From the NCBI RefSeq assembly GCF_003544875.1, contig NZ_CP032094.1, forward strand, positions 124,001-188,000: a stretch of 64,000 bases of DNA, given 5' to 3'. The stretch is from Vibrio alfacsensis (GTDB taxonomy: Bacteria > Pseudomonadota > Gammaproteobacteria > Enterobacterales > Vibrionaceae). Positions 55,968 to 64,000 of the stretch are shown in pieces. Every line of letters begins with the position of its first letter. The stretch's first letter is position 1. A model generated the notes under the pieces. The model did not search any database. It had not been told where the DNA came from and saw nothing but the letters and a program-made list of their open reading frames with translations. The translations under genes were made by a program, and so were the position numbers.

Positions 55968-57062
55968 ATGTCGATGAAAAAAAGATATGTTGCTCTGCTC
56001 GTCGCTGCTGGCGTCGGCTTGGGCTGGTTAACCTTGGGCGGTTCTGCCGCTGTTATGCACTACACTTCTGATACGGAGTTTTGTCTCTCCTGCCACTCTA
56101 TGGAAATCCCTTATAAAGAGTATCAAGGCTCTGTTCACTTCAGTAATGCCAAAGGCATTCGTGCAGAATGTTCAGACTGTCACATTCCGCAAGAGCCAAT
56201 GGACTATTTGATCACTAAGATCCGCGCGTCGAAAGACATCTATCATGAGTTCGTTACTGGTAAGATTGATACGCCAGAAAAATACGAAGCACACCGTACT
56301 GAACTTGCTGAGATGGTTTGGGAGCAGTTCCGTGAAAACGATTCGGCAACCTGTCGTTCTTGTCACGACTTCGATGCAATGGAAGAGTTCGAGCAATCAC
56401 GTGATGCGGCGAAGATGCACGCATACGGCAAAGCGAATGATCAAACGTGTATCGACTGCCACAAAGGTGTTGCGCACTTTGCTCCTGAAGCGGAGCTTGA
56501 TAGTAAAGCCTTTGAAACACTGATGAGCTTCACAACCAAGACAGCTGTAGACGCGAAAGTGGTTTACCCAGTGACGACGATCAACATGGGCGACTTTGGT
56601 ACGATTAACCCAACAACGAAATTAGACGTTGTGAAATCAGAGGGTGATAACCGCACCGTTAAGATCGATGCATTCCAAATGAAAGGTGCAGAGCAAGTGC
56701 TTTACATGGGTGAAGGTCAACGCGCGATTGTTGCAACACTATCCGAACAAGGCCAACAAGCCGTTGACGCGGGCGAGTTCAAAGCAGATGTGTACGGCAA
56801 TGAATGGCGTCCTGTTTCTCTAACGGCAACGATCGATTCACCAGTGGTTGATACGCTAGAGCCGGTTTGGTCATACGCAGAAGAGTTGGACAATGTTTAC
56901 TGTGCAACTTGTCACGCGAAAATTCCTTCAAATCACTTTACTGTGAACGCATGGGGTCCTGTAGCGAAGAGTATGGGTGATCGCACGGATATTACCGCTG
57001 AAAACCTAGAAATTTTGACTAAGTTCTTCCAGCACCACGCGAAAGATGTGGTTGGTCACTAA
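55968..57062 (+). CDS. torY: pentaheme c-type cytochrome, TorY/TorC family
   Basis: A 364-residue membrane-anchored cytochrome. One N-terminal TM anchor (ALLVAAGVGLGWLTLGGSAAVM) is followed by five CXXCH haem sites: residues 39, 68, 129, 161 and 312 (CLSCH, CSDCH, CRSCH, CIDCH, CATCH). The first four form the NapC/NrfH-like part and the fifth the C-terminal haem domain, as in TorC/TorY. It passes electrons from menaquinol to the TMAO reductase encoded next. ATG 55968 is chosen over a TTG at 55956. 23 bases precede torZ. Confidence 0.92.
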   Translation: MSMKKRYVALLVAAGVGLGWLTLGGSAAVMHYTSDTEFCLSCHSMEIPYKEYQGSVHFSNAKGIRAECSDCHIPQEPMDYLITKIRASKDIYHEFVTGKIDTPEKYEAHRTELAEMVWEQFRENDSATCRSCHDFDAMEEFEQSRDAAKMHAYGKANDQTCIDCHKGVAHFAPEAELDSKAFETLMSFTTKTAVDAKVVYPVTTINMGDFGTINPTTKLDVVKSEGDNRTVKIDAFQMKGAEQVLYMGEGQRAIVATLSEQGQQAVDAGEFKADVYGNEWRPVSLTATIDSPVVDTLEPVWSYAEELDNVYCATCHAKIPSNHFTVNAWGPVAKSMGDRTDITAENLEILTKFFQHHAKDVVGH

Positions 57063-57085
57063 TAGAGAAATAGAAGGATAAGATT

Positions 57086-59533
57086 ATGACTAATTTAACT
57101 CGTCGCGGATTTCTAAAAGGCACCGGACTAACCGCAGGTGCGTTGGCATTTACTTCATTGACACCAATGAGTGCATTGGCTTCAGATAAACGAGGTTCAG
57201 GTGTACTAACGGCAGGTCGTATGGGCCCAATGTTGTGTGAAGTGAAAGATGGCAAGCTGGTTTCAACCACAAACGCATTGGCACAAACGGTTCCAAACAG
57301 CCTACAAACAACGGGCCCAGATCAAGTTCATACTAAAGCGCGCGTTAAGTACCCTATGGTACGTAAAGGCTTTTTGGCAAATCCATCGGCGCCAGAGGGT
57401 GTGCGTGGTAGCGATGAATTTATTCGCGTGTCTTGGGATGAAGTTTACAAGCTGATTCACGAGCAACACATGCGTATTCGCAAAGAGCACGGTGCGGAAT
57501 CTGTATTCGCAGGCTCTTACGGATGGCGCTCAAGCGGCGTATTGCATAAAGCTCAAACGCTATTGCAACGTTACATGAGTATGGCGGGCGGTTACTCAGG
57601 TCACTTGGGTGACTATTCTACGGGTGCTGCTCAAGTGATCATGCCGCACGTTGTGGGTTCTATCGAAGTTTACGAACAACAAACGACTTATCCAGTGGTA
57701 CTTGAGCATAGTGATGTTGTCGTGCTTTGGGGTCTTAACCCAATCAACACGCTGAAAATCGCGTGGAGCTCAACAGACTGCGCAGGTCTTGAATTCTTCC
57801 ATCAGCTTAAGAAGTCTGGCAAAACGGTTATCGCTATCGACCCAATGCGTTCTGAGACGATTGAGTTCTTTGGTGATAACGCACAGTGGATTGCGCCTCA
57901 CCCTATGACTGATGTGGCGATGATGATGGGTATCGCACATACGTTGGTTAAACAAGGTAAACACGACAAAGAATTCCTTGCGAAGTACACCACTGGCTAC
58001 GATGTTTTCGAAGCTTACCTCATGGGTAAAGAAGATGGCGTTGAGAAGTCAGCTGAGTGGGCGTCTAAGATCTGTGGCGTGCCAGTGAAACAGCTTGAAT
58101 TGCTTGCGGATATCTTTAGCAATAATCGCACAATGCTGATGTCTGGTTGGGGGATGCAGCGTCAGCAGTACGGTGAGCAACGCCACTGGATGTTAGTCAC
58201 TCTAGCAACCATGTTGGGCCAAATCGGTTTACCAGGTGGTGGTTTCGGTTTGTCTTACCACTACTCAAATGGCGGTAACCCAGCACGTGATGCTGGCGTA
58301 CTACCGGCAATTTCAGCCTCACTCGGTGGCGGCTCTTCTGCAGGCAACGACTGGGCGGTTTCTGGCTCTGTGAATGCATTCCCAGTCGCACGCATTGTTG
58401 AAGCGTTAGAAAACCCTGGCATGAGCTACCACCACAATGGTCATGACTTAACGTTCCCAGAGATCAAGATGATTTGGTGGGCAGGCGGTGCGAACTTTAC
58501 TCACCACCAAGACACTAACCGTTTGATCAAAGCGTGGCAAAAACCTGAGCTGATCGTTATCTCTGAACCATACTGGACAGCGGCAGCAAAGCACGCGGAT
58601 ATTGTTCTACCTATCACCACATCGTTCGAGCGTAACGATATGACCATGACAGGTGACTACAGTAACCAACACCTCGTGCCAATGAAGCAAGTGGTTGAGC
58701 CCCAAGGTGAAGCGCGTAACGACTTCGATGTATTTGCGGATATGGCAGAACTACTTGCTCCGGGTGGACGTGATGTTTACACCGAAGGCAAAACTGAAAT
58801 GGAATGGCTGTATGGCTTCTACAAGGCAGCACAGCAAGGCGGTCGTGGTCAACGCATCGCAATGCCAAACTTCAGTAAGTTCTGGGAAGATAATCAGTTA
58901 ATCGAGATGAAGTGGAACGATAAGAACGCTCAGTTTGTTCGTTATGCAGAGTTCCGTGAGAATCCGATCATGAACCCATTAGGCACACCAAGCGGTAAGT
59001 TTGAGATCTTTTCTCGTACCATCGAGGGCTACCAGCTAGAAGATTGTCCTCCACACCCAACTTGGTTGGAACCAACTGAATACACGGGTAACGCAACTGA
59101 CGGTGAGCTGCAGTTAATGACGGCGCACTCAGCGCATCGCCTACACAGCCAGTTCAACTACGCGAAACTTCGTGAAAAGTATGCGATTGCTGATCGTGAA
59201 CCGATCTCTATTCACCCAGAAGATGCAAAAACGCGTGGTATTAAGACAGGTGATCTTGTCCGAGCTTACAACGGTCGTGGCCAAGTTCTGGTGGGGGCAT
59301 TGGTTACTGATGGTATCAAGCAAGGCTCTGTATGTATCCATGAAGGTGGTTGGCCAGATCTAGACCCGAAAACAGGCATCTGTAAGAACGGGGGCTGTAA
59401 CGTTCTAACGCTCGATATTCCAACCTCTCGTCTTGCGAACGGTTGTGCGGCAAACTCTGCATTGGTCCGTATCGAGAAGTACGACGGCCCAGTGCTAGAG
59501 CTAACGGCATTTACACCACCTAAGAATGCTTAA
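57086..59533 (+). CDS. torZ: trimethylamine-N-oxide reductase, molybdoenzyme
   Basis: An 815-residue periplasmic enzyme of the DMSO-reductase family (TorA/TorZ/BisC branch). The Tat signal is [21 protein letters not shown] with cleavage after SALA. Mo-ligand Ser lies in [13 protein letters not shown]; further family motifs are [47 protein letters not shown] and the C-terminal [16 protein letters not shown]. It reduces TMAO and probably other N- or S-oxides using electrons from TorY. No TorD chaperone gene follows, so insertion of molybdenum cofactor relies on a protein encoded elsewhere. Confidence 0.93.
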   Translation: MTNLTRRGFLKGTGLTAGALAFTSLTPMSALASDKRGSGVLTAGRMGPMLCEVKDGKLVSTTNALAQTVPNSLQTTGPDQVHTKARVKYPMVRKGFLANPSAPEGVRGSDEFIRVSWDEVYKLIHEQHMRIRKEHGAESVFAGSYGWRSSGVLHKAQTLLQRYMSMAGGYSGHLGDYSTGAAQVIMPHVVGSIEVYEQQTTYPVVLEHSDVVVLWGLNPINTLKIAWSSTDCAGLEFFHQLKKSGKTVIAIDPMRSETIEFFGDNAQWIAPHPMTDVAMMMGIAHTLVKQGKHDKEFLAKYTTGYDVFEAYLMGKEDGVEKSAEWASKICGVPVKQLELLADIFSNNRTMLMSGWGMQRQQYGEQRHWMLVTLATMLGQIGLPGGGFGLSYHYSNGGNPARDAGVLPAISASLGGGSSAGNDWAVSGSVNAFPVARIVEALENPGMSYHHNGHDLTFPEIKMIWWAGGANFTHHQDTNRLIKAWQKPELIVISEPYWTAAAKHADIVLPITTSFERNDMTMTGDYSNQHLVPMKQVVEPQGEARNDFDVFADMAELLAPGGRDVYTEGKTEMEWLYGFYKAAQQGGRGQRIAMPNFSKFWEDNQLIEMKWNDKNAQFVRYAEFRENPIMNPLGTPSGKFEIFSRTIEGYQLEDCPPHPTWLEPTEYTGNATDGELQLMTAHSAHRLHSQFNYAKLREKYAIADREPISIHPEDAKTRGIKTGDLVRAYNGRGQVLVGALVTDGIKQGSVCIHEGGWPDLDPKTGICKNGGCNVLTLDIPTSRLANGCAANSALVRIEKYDGPVLELTAFTPPKNA

Positions 59534-59565
59534 TCTTAGTTTCGATCCCAATGTTTAAAATGAAC

Positions 59566-59593
59566 GAAGCCAGCTGTTTGCTGGCTTCTTTTT
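59566..59593 (+). terminator. terminator of torYZ
   Basis: A 9-bp stem (gaagccagc with gctggcttc, 5-nt loop) followed by TTTTT. Confidence 0.92.
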
Positions 59594-59611
59594 GTCTATT
59601 TTTAAAGACTT

Positions 59612-60353
59612 TTACTTGGTTGCTAAGGCAACGAAAGGCGTTTTAGTAATTTGAAATGTAGGCAGTAAGGTAACGACCACAGCGACAAACACCACTGAGC
59701 CAATCAAATCCTCAATTCTGTGCATGCCTAGCCACAAACGGCTGTACGCTACGCCTATAGCCCACACCCACAAAGTTGCAGCAGAAAAATAGCACTGATT
59801 CTGCAAAAATAACCCACCAAAGAAAGCTAAACAGATTGAAACGAAAATCGTATGACCAGATGGGAAAGAGTAGTCTTTTCGCCTTGCCAGTGGAGCGTGC
59901 GCCATTCACTTACTTTTCTGAAATCTGACCAATAATATCGGCTTGCTCAGCGGCGTCTAGTTGATAAAACGTTTCTGGATGCTCAATTAATTGTTCTGCT
60001 GCGAGTAACTCAGTGTAGGGACGTGGACTCTCTGTCATGAGCTTTAAGCCGGTTTTACTTGCAAAGCCAATCACCAATAACAGCCCAAGCATGGAGAGTT
60101 TTTGTATCCATTCTGTCTTTGTTGGCTTGAAACGATACAGTGACAGAATTAATAGTGTCAGGGTAATCAAAAAGCCTTTACTACCCGCAGAGTCCGTCAA
60201 CAACGTAATTAAGATGCCGGTGCCATCAGAAACGTGAGAAGTAAGGTCGTGATAAGAGGCAAGTAGCGAGAGAGGAAATATGCCTGCGACGAAAAAGGTC
60301 AACATCATCAATTCGTATTTTTTGGTTTTCATTACGTATTTTTGGGTTTTCAT
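59612..60353 (-). pseudogene. pgpB: PAP2/PgpB-type membrane phosphatase with two frameshifts
   Basis: About 248 residues reconstructed from three frames. N-terminal TM helices and the first PAP2 motif ESPRPYT are in 59910-60353, which ends at ISEK. A middle part in another frame reads VSEWRTLHWQGEK, and the last frame holds DYSFPSGHTIFV (motif 2) and SRLWLGMHRIEDLIG (motif 3, with His-Arg). One A missing at 59914-59917 and one at 59876-59879 explain both breaks. PgpB dephosphorylates phosphatidylglycerolphosphate or undecaprenyl pyrophosphate. The start may be 60353 or 60332; a 21-bp tandem duplication spans the start. Both shifts look like sequencing errors. Confidence 0.82.
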
Positions 60354-60355
60354 TA
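60314..60355. repeat. 21-bp tandem duplication at pgpB start
   Basis: Copies 60314-60334 and 60335-60355 differ at one base. It repeats the start codon and encodes MKTQKYV MKTKKYE. The inner ATG (60332) could be the ancestral start. Confidence 0.7.
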
Positions 60356-60481
60356 AGAGTTACGCAGCAGTAAAAATCAGGTCGCTATCTTACGATAGTC
60401 GATGTGAAAAACTCATCAACGCTTTGTCAATTCAACCGAGAAAATTGCCAGAGAGGGAAGAGGCTATATGATGTTGGAATA

Positions 60482-60509
60482 TCAAGGCGTTAATCCATAA
60501 ACGCCTTGA
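60482..60509 (-). terminator. hairpin after thi operon
   Basis: A perfect 10-bp stem (tcaaggcgtt with aacgccttga, 8-nt loop) just after the thiE stop. T tract weak. Confidence 0.6.
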
Positions 60510-60527
60510 AATAAACATGACGGAATC

Positions 60528-61142
60528 TTAGCTCATCAGGCTTAGTAGATATTCCGATGCTGCTTTGGGATCTTCAGCGTGGCAAATTGCTGAAACCAAA
60601 GCCAAGCCATGAACACCAGTGGCGCTAAGCTGAGGAATGTTACTTTCGTTAATGCCGCCAATGGCAACAATCGGTAGTGAGGTCGTGCTTAGAGCGATCT
60701 TCAGACCATCAGTACCCCAGTGCTTTTTGGTGTTGGTTTTGGTTGGTGTTGCGAAGATGGCACTGAGACCAATGTAATCAATCGGCAAAGAATCTGCTTG
60801 TGCAAGTTGCTCTTCATTTTCGATGGATAGGCCAAGAATTTTGTTTGGTCCAATTAACTCACGAGCAACGGTTGCCGGCATATCTGATTGTCCGAGGTGG
60901 ACACCATCAGCATCGACAGCCAGCGCGACATCGACGCGGTCATTGATGATCAAAGGCACATCGGTATCTTTGAGAATCGCTTTGACTGCTTGAGCTCGTT
61001 CGATAAATGCTCGTACATCGCCGTGTTTTTCACGAATTTGTACCATAGTCACGCCACCTTCCACGGCTTTTCTCACAACACGCTTTAGTGTGGCTAAATC
61101 TTGCTGGTCATCGGTGACTAAATATAAACGATAGGCGTTCAT
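60528..61142 (-). CDS. thiE: thiamin-phosphate synthase
   Basis: A 204-residue TIM-barrel enzyme that joins HMP-PP and the thiazole phosphate to give thiamin phosphate. Motifs seen: RLYLVTDDQQDL, GGVTMVQIREK, LIINDRVDVALAVDADGVHLGQSDMP, GLSIENEEQL, DYIGLSAIFATPTKTNT, and the closing PIVAIGGINESNIP. ATG 61142 follows AAAGG with 8-base spacing; an in-frame start at 61169 has weaker support. It is the last gene of the salvage operon. Confidence 0.95.
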   Translation of the reverse strand: MNAYRLYLVTDDQQDLATLKRVVRKAVEGGVTMVQIREKHGDVRAFIERAQAVKAILKDTDVPLIINDRVDVALAVDADGVHLGQSDMPATVARELIGPNKILGLSIENEEQLAQADSLPIDYIGLSAIFATPTKTNTKKHWGTDGLKIALSTTSLPIVAIGGINESNIPQLSATGVHGLALVSAICHAEDPKAASEYLLSLMS

Positions 61143-61204
61143 TTTGTTTCCTTTGGGCCTCTCATCCATATGGAATGAGAGGCTGGTAATTGTTAGAGAA
61201 AAAC

Positions 61205-61996
61205 TTAGCTCACTTGCAGTTTTAGGCGCTTGGCGAGCGTTTCTTCATCCAACTGGTAAAGCTCATCCAACAGGTTCATTTGCAGGCTACCAGGTCCTCG
61301 AGCTTGTTCCGCAGCAATTTCACCAACAACGCCAAGTACCGCCGCCGCAGCAAGTCCCGTTTCATCACCAACAGCAGCAAATGCGCCTGTCAGTGCCGTT
61401 AGCGTACAGCCCATTCCGGTTACGTATGGCATCATCTCGTGACCATTGTTTAGCTGCACGGTCTGCTCTTTTGTGACGATGTAATCGGTCTCGCCAGAAA
61501 TCACCACGTTTGCACCGTACTCTGCGACTAAGAAGTTGGCTGCACCAAGCGCTGCGTCGCTACTGTCTAGCGCATCGACGCCTTTGCTTTGTGCTTGCTC
61601 GCCAGCAAGAGCAATGATTTCTGAGGCGTTACCACGGATGATGAGTTTGTCTGCAAGGCGTGCGATCTCACGTGATGTCTCGGTACGTAGTGAGCTTGCT
61701 CCACAACCGACAGGATCGAGCACAACGATTTTGCCATTGGCATTGGCTTGCTCTACGGCATAACTCATACGCGGTGTCCAAACGCTATCTAGGGTACCGA
61801 TATTGATAACCAGTGAACCAGCGAACGACATCATCTCTGCCATTTCTTGTTTGGAGTGCGCCATGATTGGGGAAGCACCGATAGCCAATAGGGCGTTTGC
61901 CGTGTTGTTCATCACCACGTAGTTAGTGATGTTGACGACCAATGGCTTTTGCTGGCGTACTGCCGTTAATGCTTGGGTGATTTGTTCAATTAACAT
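61205..61996 (-). CDS. thiM: hydroxyethylthiazole kinase
   Basis: A 263-residue kinase that phosphorylates the thiazole for salvage. Motifs are [30 protein letters not shown], the anion hole [32 protein letters not shown], and the catalytic [16 protein letters not shown] near 190. The gene begins 12 bases after tenA ends. Confidence 0.95.
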   Translation of the reverse strand: MLIEQITQALTAVRQQKPLVVNITNYVVMNNTANALLAIGASPIMAHSKQEMAEMMSFAGSLVINIGTLDSVWTPRMSYAVEQANANGKIVVLDPVGCGASSLRTETSREIARLADKLIIRGNASEIIALAGEQAQSKGVDALDSSDAALGAANFLVAEYGANVVISGETDYIVTKEQTVQLNNGHEMMPYVTGMGCTLTALTGAFAAVGDETGLAAAAVLGVVGEIAAEQARGPGSLQMNLLDELYQLDEETLAKRLKLQVS

Positions 61997-62008
61997 GAGA
62001 CTCTCCGA

Positions 62009-62677
62009 TTAATCTTGCTGAGCGTTCAGACCTTGTTGCCAGAATGCCACTTCCATACGCGTTGCAGTTTTGAATACCTGAATCAGGTTTTGACCGCGCT
62101 GGCTGTTGATATCGATTTCCGCCAATAACTGATTAAAGTGTTCTGCACCTTTTGCGACACCAGATTGGAACTCTTCACCACCGTAGAGGTTAATCCAACT
62201 TGCGTATGGGTTACCTTCGATTACCGTGTTTTCATCTTCAATCAGCATCTTACCAATCACACCATAGCCGATAGAACATGGCGCTAGTGCCGCGTAAAGA
62301 TCAACGAGATCCCCCGTCATACCTGCATCCAAAACGTAACGGGTGTAAGCCACAGTGCCGAAATCTTCTGGCTCGTTTTCTAAGTCAGATTCAGTTAATC
62401 CCCATTGCTCACAGTAAGTCACGTGGTGGGCGATTTCAGAATCGAGCAATGCATGTACGCTTGGGAGAGCGCGGCGCATGTCATCCAAAGTACGCGCTTT
62501 GTAGATCGCTAATGCGTAAGCTCGAGCGTACTGTTTTAGGAACAGAAAATCCTGCTTTAGATAATGCAGAAAACAAGGTTGAGCCAGAGTGCCTTGCGCC
62601 AATTGCTGCACGAAAGCATGCTCGGTGTATTCTTGCCAATCTTGGCGGCAAGCGTCGATCAAATCTTGGTATGTCAT
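62009..62677 (-). CDS. tenA: aminopyrimidine aminohydrolase / thiaminase II
   Basis: A 222-residue all-helical enzyme that hydrolyses aminomethyl-HMP (thiamin breakdown) to recover HMP. Family features are FLHYLKQDFLFLKQYARAYALAIYKA near residue 35, the catalytic Cys in LAPCSIGYGVIGKML and Glu-rich helices near the end (AEHFNQLLAEID, MEVAFWQQGL). It fits a salvage operon with thiY, which imports formylaminopyrimidine-type precursors. Confidence 0.93.
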   Translation of the reverse strand: MTYQDLIDACRQDWQEYTEHAFVQQLAQGTLAQPCFLHYLKQDFLFLKQYARAYALAIYKARTLDDMRRALPSVHALLDSEIAHHVTYCEQWGLTESDLENEPEDFGTVAYTRYVLDAGMTGDLVDLYAALAPCSIGYGVIGKMLIEDENTVIEGNPYASWINLYGGEEFQSGVAKGAEHFNQLLAEIDINSQRGQNLIQVFKTATRMEVAFWQQGLNAQQD

Positions 62678-62731
62678 TATAGGTATCTCGTTATCAATAG
62701 ACCTTAGGCTTTGAGCCTAAGGTCAGTAGGA

Positions 62732-63682
62732 TTAGTCAAAGTTCGGTACGTAATCTTTTGCTTTTGGCAGTGTTTCGATGATGTTTTGTGAATACATGAA
62801 TTCGGCATAATCATCGTAGCGTTTCAGATCTACTGCGGATGGACGAAGAGCGAAACGAGTTAGCGTGTCGTTCCAAGCGCGTTGGTTAAGTTCGTTGTTG
62901 AGGGTGTCTGGTGAATAAGCCACGAACTCTTTCCAAGACGCTTTTGGATGATTAACGATGTAAGTAGTCGCTTGCTCTAGCGCTTTGTTGAATGCTTTGA
63001 TCGCGTCTTTGTCGTAGGAGTTTGCATTCGCTACGAACACCAACTCGTCATATGCTGGCACGCCGTGTTCTTCAGGGAAGAAAGCTTTGGCTTTGTAACC
63101 CTCTAGTGCAAGTTGGTTGGTTTCGAAGTTACGTAGACCGCCCCAAATCGCATCTACTTTGCCAGATGCGAGAGATGAAGACAGTGCCCAACCTACGTTG
63201 ATGATTTGTACTTCAGAAAACTTCACGTTCTCTTGAGCTAGCATGGTGCCGATAGTTGCTTCTTCGTTACCTGCGATCGCAATACCGATCTTTTTGCCTT
63301 TCAAATCACCAAGGTTTTCGTTCTTACCGTTATCCAACACCATCAGCGTGTTGAGTGGCGTAGCAATCAGAGTCGCAGAGCGGATTAATGGCAAGCCAGC
63401 CGCGACATCAATTGTCAGGCTTGGTTGGTAAGAAATCGCCATGTCGACTTTACCTGCCGCGACCAACTTAGGTGGTGTGCTTGGGTCTGCGGGCTCTTGA
63501 ATGTTGACTTTCAGACCTTGCTCTTTGAAGTAACCACGCTCTTTGGCGATCACGATAGGACCATGGTTTGGGTTGACGAACCAATCCAGCATTAGCGTCA
63601 TCTCTTTTTCGGCACCAAGTACGTTGGTTGATACCACTGAAGCGAGTAGAGCAGCAGCGCTCATAAGTTTATTTTTATTCAC
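62732..63682 (-). CDS. thiY: thiamin pyrimidine precursor substrate-binding protein, ThiY-like
   Basis: A 316-residue periplasmic receptor of the NMT1/THI5-like family. The signal peptide is MNKNKLMSAAALLASVVSTNVLG; then TLMLDWFVNPNHGPIVIAKERGYFKEQGL (the typical opening), PADPSTPPKLVAAGKVDMAISYQPSL and AGNEEATIGTMLAQE. It probably binds N-formyl-4-amino-5-aminomethyl-2-methylpyrimidine. The permease gene lies upstream in the same direction, 47 bases away. Confidence 0.88.
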   Translation of the reverse strand: MNKNKLMSAAALLASVVSTNVLGAEKEMTLMLDWFVNPNHGPIVIAKERGYFKEQGLKVNIQEPADPSTPPKLVAAGKVDMAISYQPSLTIDVAAGLPLIRSATLIATPLNTLMVLDNGKNENLGDLKGKKIGIAIAGNEEATIGTMLAQENVKFSEVQIINVGWALSSSLASGKVDAIWGGLRNFETNQLALEGYKAKAFFPEEHGVPAYDELVFVANANSYDKDAIKAFNKALEQATTYIVNHPKASWKEFVAYSPDTLNNELNQRAWNDTLTRFALRPSAVDLKRYDDYAEFMYSQNIIETLPKAKDYVPNFD

Positions 63683-63729
63683 GGGGTTCTTCCTTTTCTT
63701 TCCCTATTTACTGTGGCTATCTTCTGTAA

Positions 63730-64000
63730 TTACTTGTTTTCCCAAGGGATGGCTTTTTTCAATAATTTATCGGTGATGAAGTAGAGTGCGATTGACAACA
63801 CGGCGAGGATAAACAGCGCCGCAAACATTTCATCAATGATCATGCGAGCGTTGGCTTGTAACATCAGATAGCCTAAGCCCTCACTTGAACCAACCCATTC
63901 ACCTACTACGGCACCAATCGGTGCAATAACAACGGCGACACGAATGCCGGATGCCAGTGTAGGTAGAGCGGCAGGCAACTGGATATGACGCAGCAATTGC
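63730..64000 (-). CDS. thiX: thiamin pyrimidine precursor ABC permease, ThiX-like, partial
   Basis: The last 90 or so residues of an inner-membrane permease of the ThiX/SsuC type, cut by the right window edge. The EAA loop is visible as LRHIQLPAALPTLASGIRVAVVIAPIGAVVGEWVGSSEGLGYLML. It is the first visible gene of the thi salvage operon. Any ATPase (ThiZ) and a TPP riboswitch would lie beyond the window. Confidence 0.88.
   Translation of the reverse strand, partial: QLLRHIQLPAALPTLASGIRVAVVIAPIGAVVGEWVGSSEGLGYLMLQANARMIIDEMFAALFILAVLSIALYFITDKLLKKAIPWENK

Noticed and set aside
60354..64000. TPP riboswitch for the thi operon
   Set aside because: Operon start is beyond the right edge; no TPP core element was found between the visible genes.

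Overview
The window looks like a chromosomal segment of a marine gammaproteobacterium, most likely a Vibrio. The gene families point that way: LamB-type porin, OmpW, torYZ, a Rof homologue, a cytosolic CZB chemoreceptor, TAXI and TRAP transport, and a thi salvage operon. Spacing is compact, Shine-Dalgarno sites are strong, base composition is moderate, and many promoters are AT-rich. No tRNA, rRNA, CRISPR array or phage genes were seen.

Region 1 (1-23000) is a beta-glucan utilisation locus. In order it carries the end of a LamB-type porin, an oligosaccharide/peptide-type ABC importer (binding protein, two permeases, two ATPases), a 155-bp MITE-like insertion, a GH81 endo-1,3-beta-glucanase lipoprotein, a LacI regulator, a 1151-residue phosphorylase best matched to GH149 beta-1,3-oligoglucan phosphorylases, a second near-identical LacI regulator, an AraC regulator, a domain-permuted GH3 beta-glucosidase and a MATE exporter. 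The likely scheme is that surface GH81 cuts laminarin-type glucan, the porin and ABC importer bring in oligosaccharides, and the phosphorylase and GH3 finish degradation inside the cell. GAAAGCGCTTTC-type palindromes precede both GH81 and the phosphorylase, so the paired LacI proteins probably control both.

Region 2 (23000-38000) is mixed housekeeping and accessory genes. It holds an orphan TRAP binding protein, an RluA-type pseudouridine synthase, a Cof phosphatase and a three-gene unit of a molybdopterin-fold protein, a GGDEF enzyme and a small membrane protein. It also holds formaldehyde detoxification (adhC, fghA), an arylamine N-acetyltransferase behind a MerR-type promoter, LysR, a siderophore-interacting protein, a LysE/RhtB exporter with divergent Lrp, a HAD phosphatase, an SMR-like protein without its key glutamate, and a cupin.

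Region 3 (38000-55800) has ompW with a perfect FNR box, a TAXI-type TRAP system, an HlyD/MFS exporter pair, Rof, VOC proteins, an ArgO-like exporter, a CZB chemoreceptor, DUF924, an M3 peptidase, a pilin-like protein and several small unknown genes.

Region 4 (55800-64000) has torYZ (TMAO respiration) with an FNR-like box, a PAP2 phosphatase, and a thiamin salvage operon (thiX-thiY-tenA-thiM-thiE) that runs off the right edge.

Six or more genes carry single-base frameshifts, almost all explained by a homopolymer run one base too short (ABC permease twice, GH81, ompW, a VOC protein, M3 peptidase, PAP2 twice, possibly the pilin). This pattern suggests systematic sequencing or assembly error rather than real pseudogenes, and protein calls near those sites should be read with that in mind.
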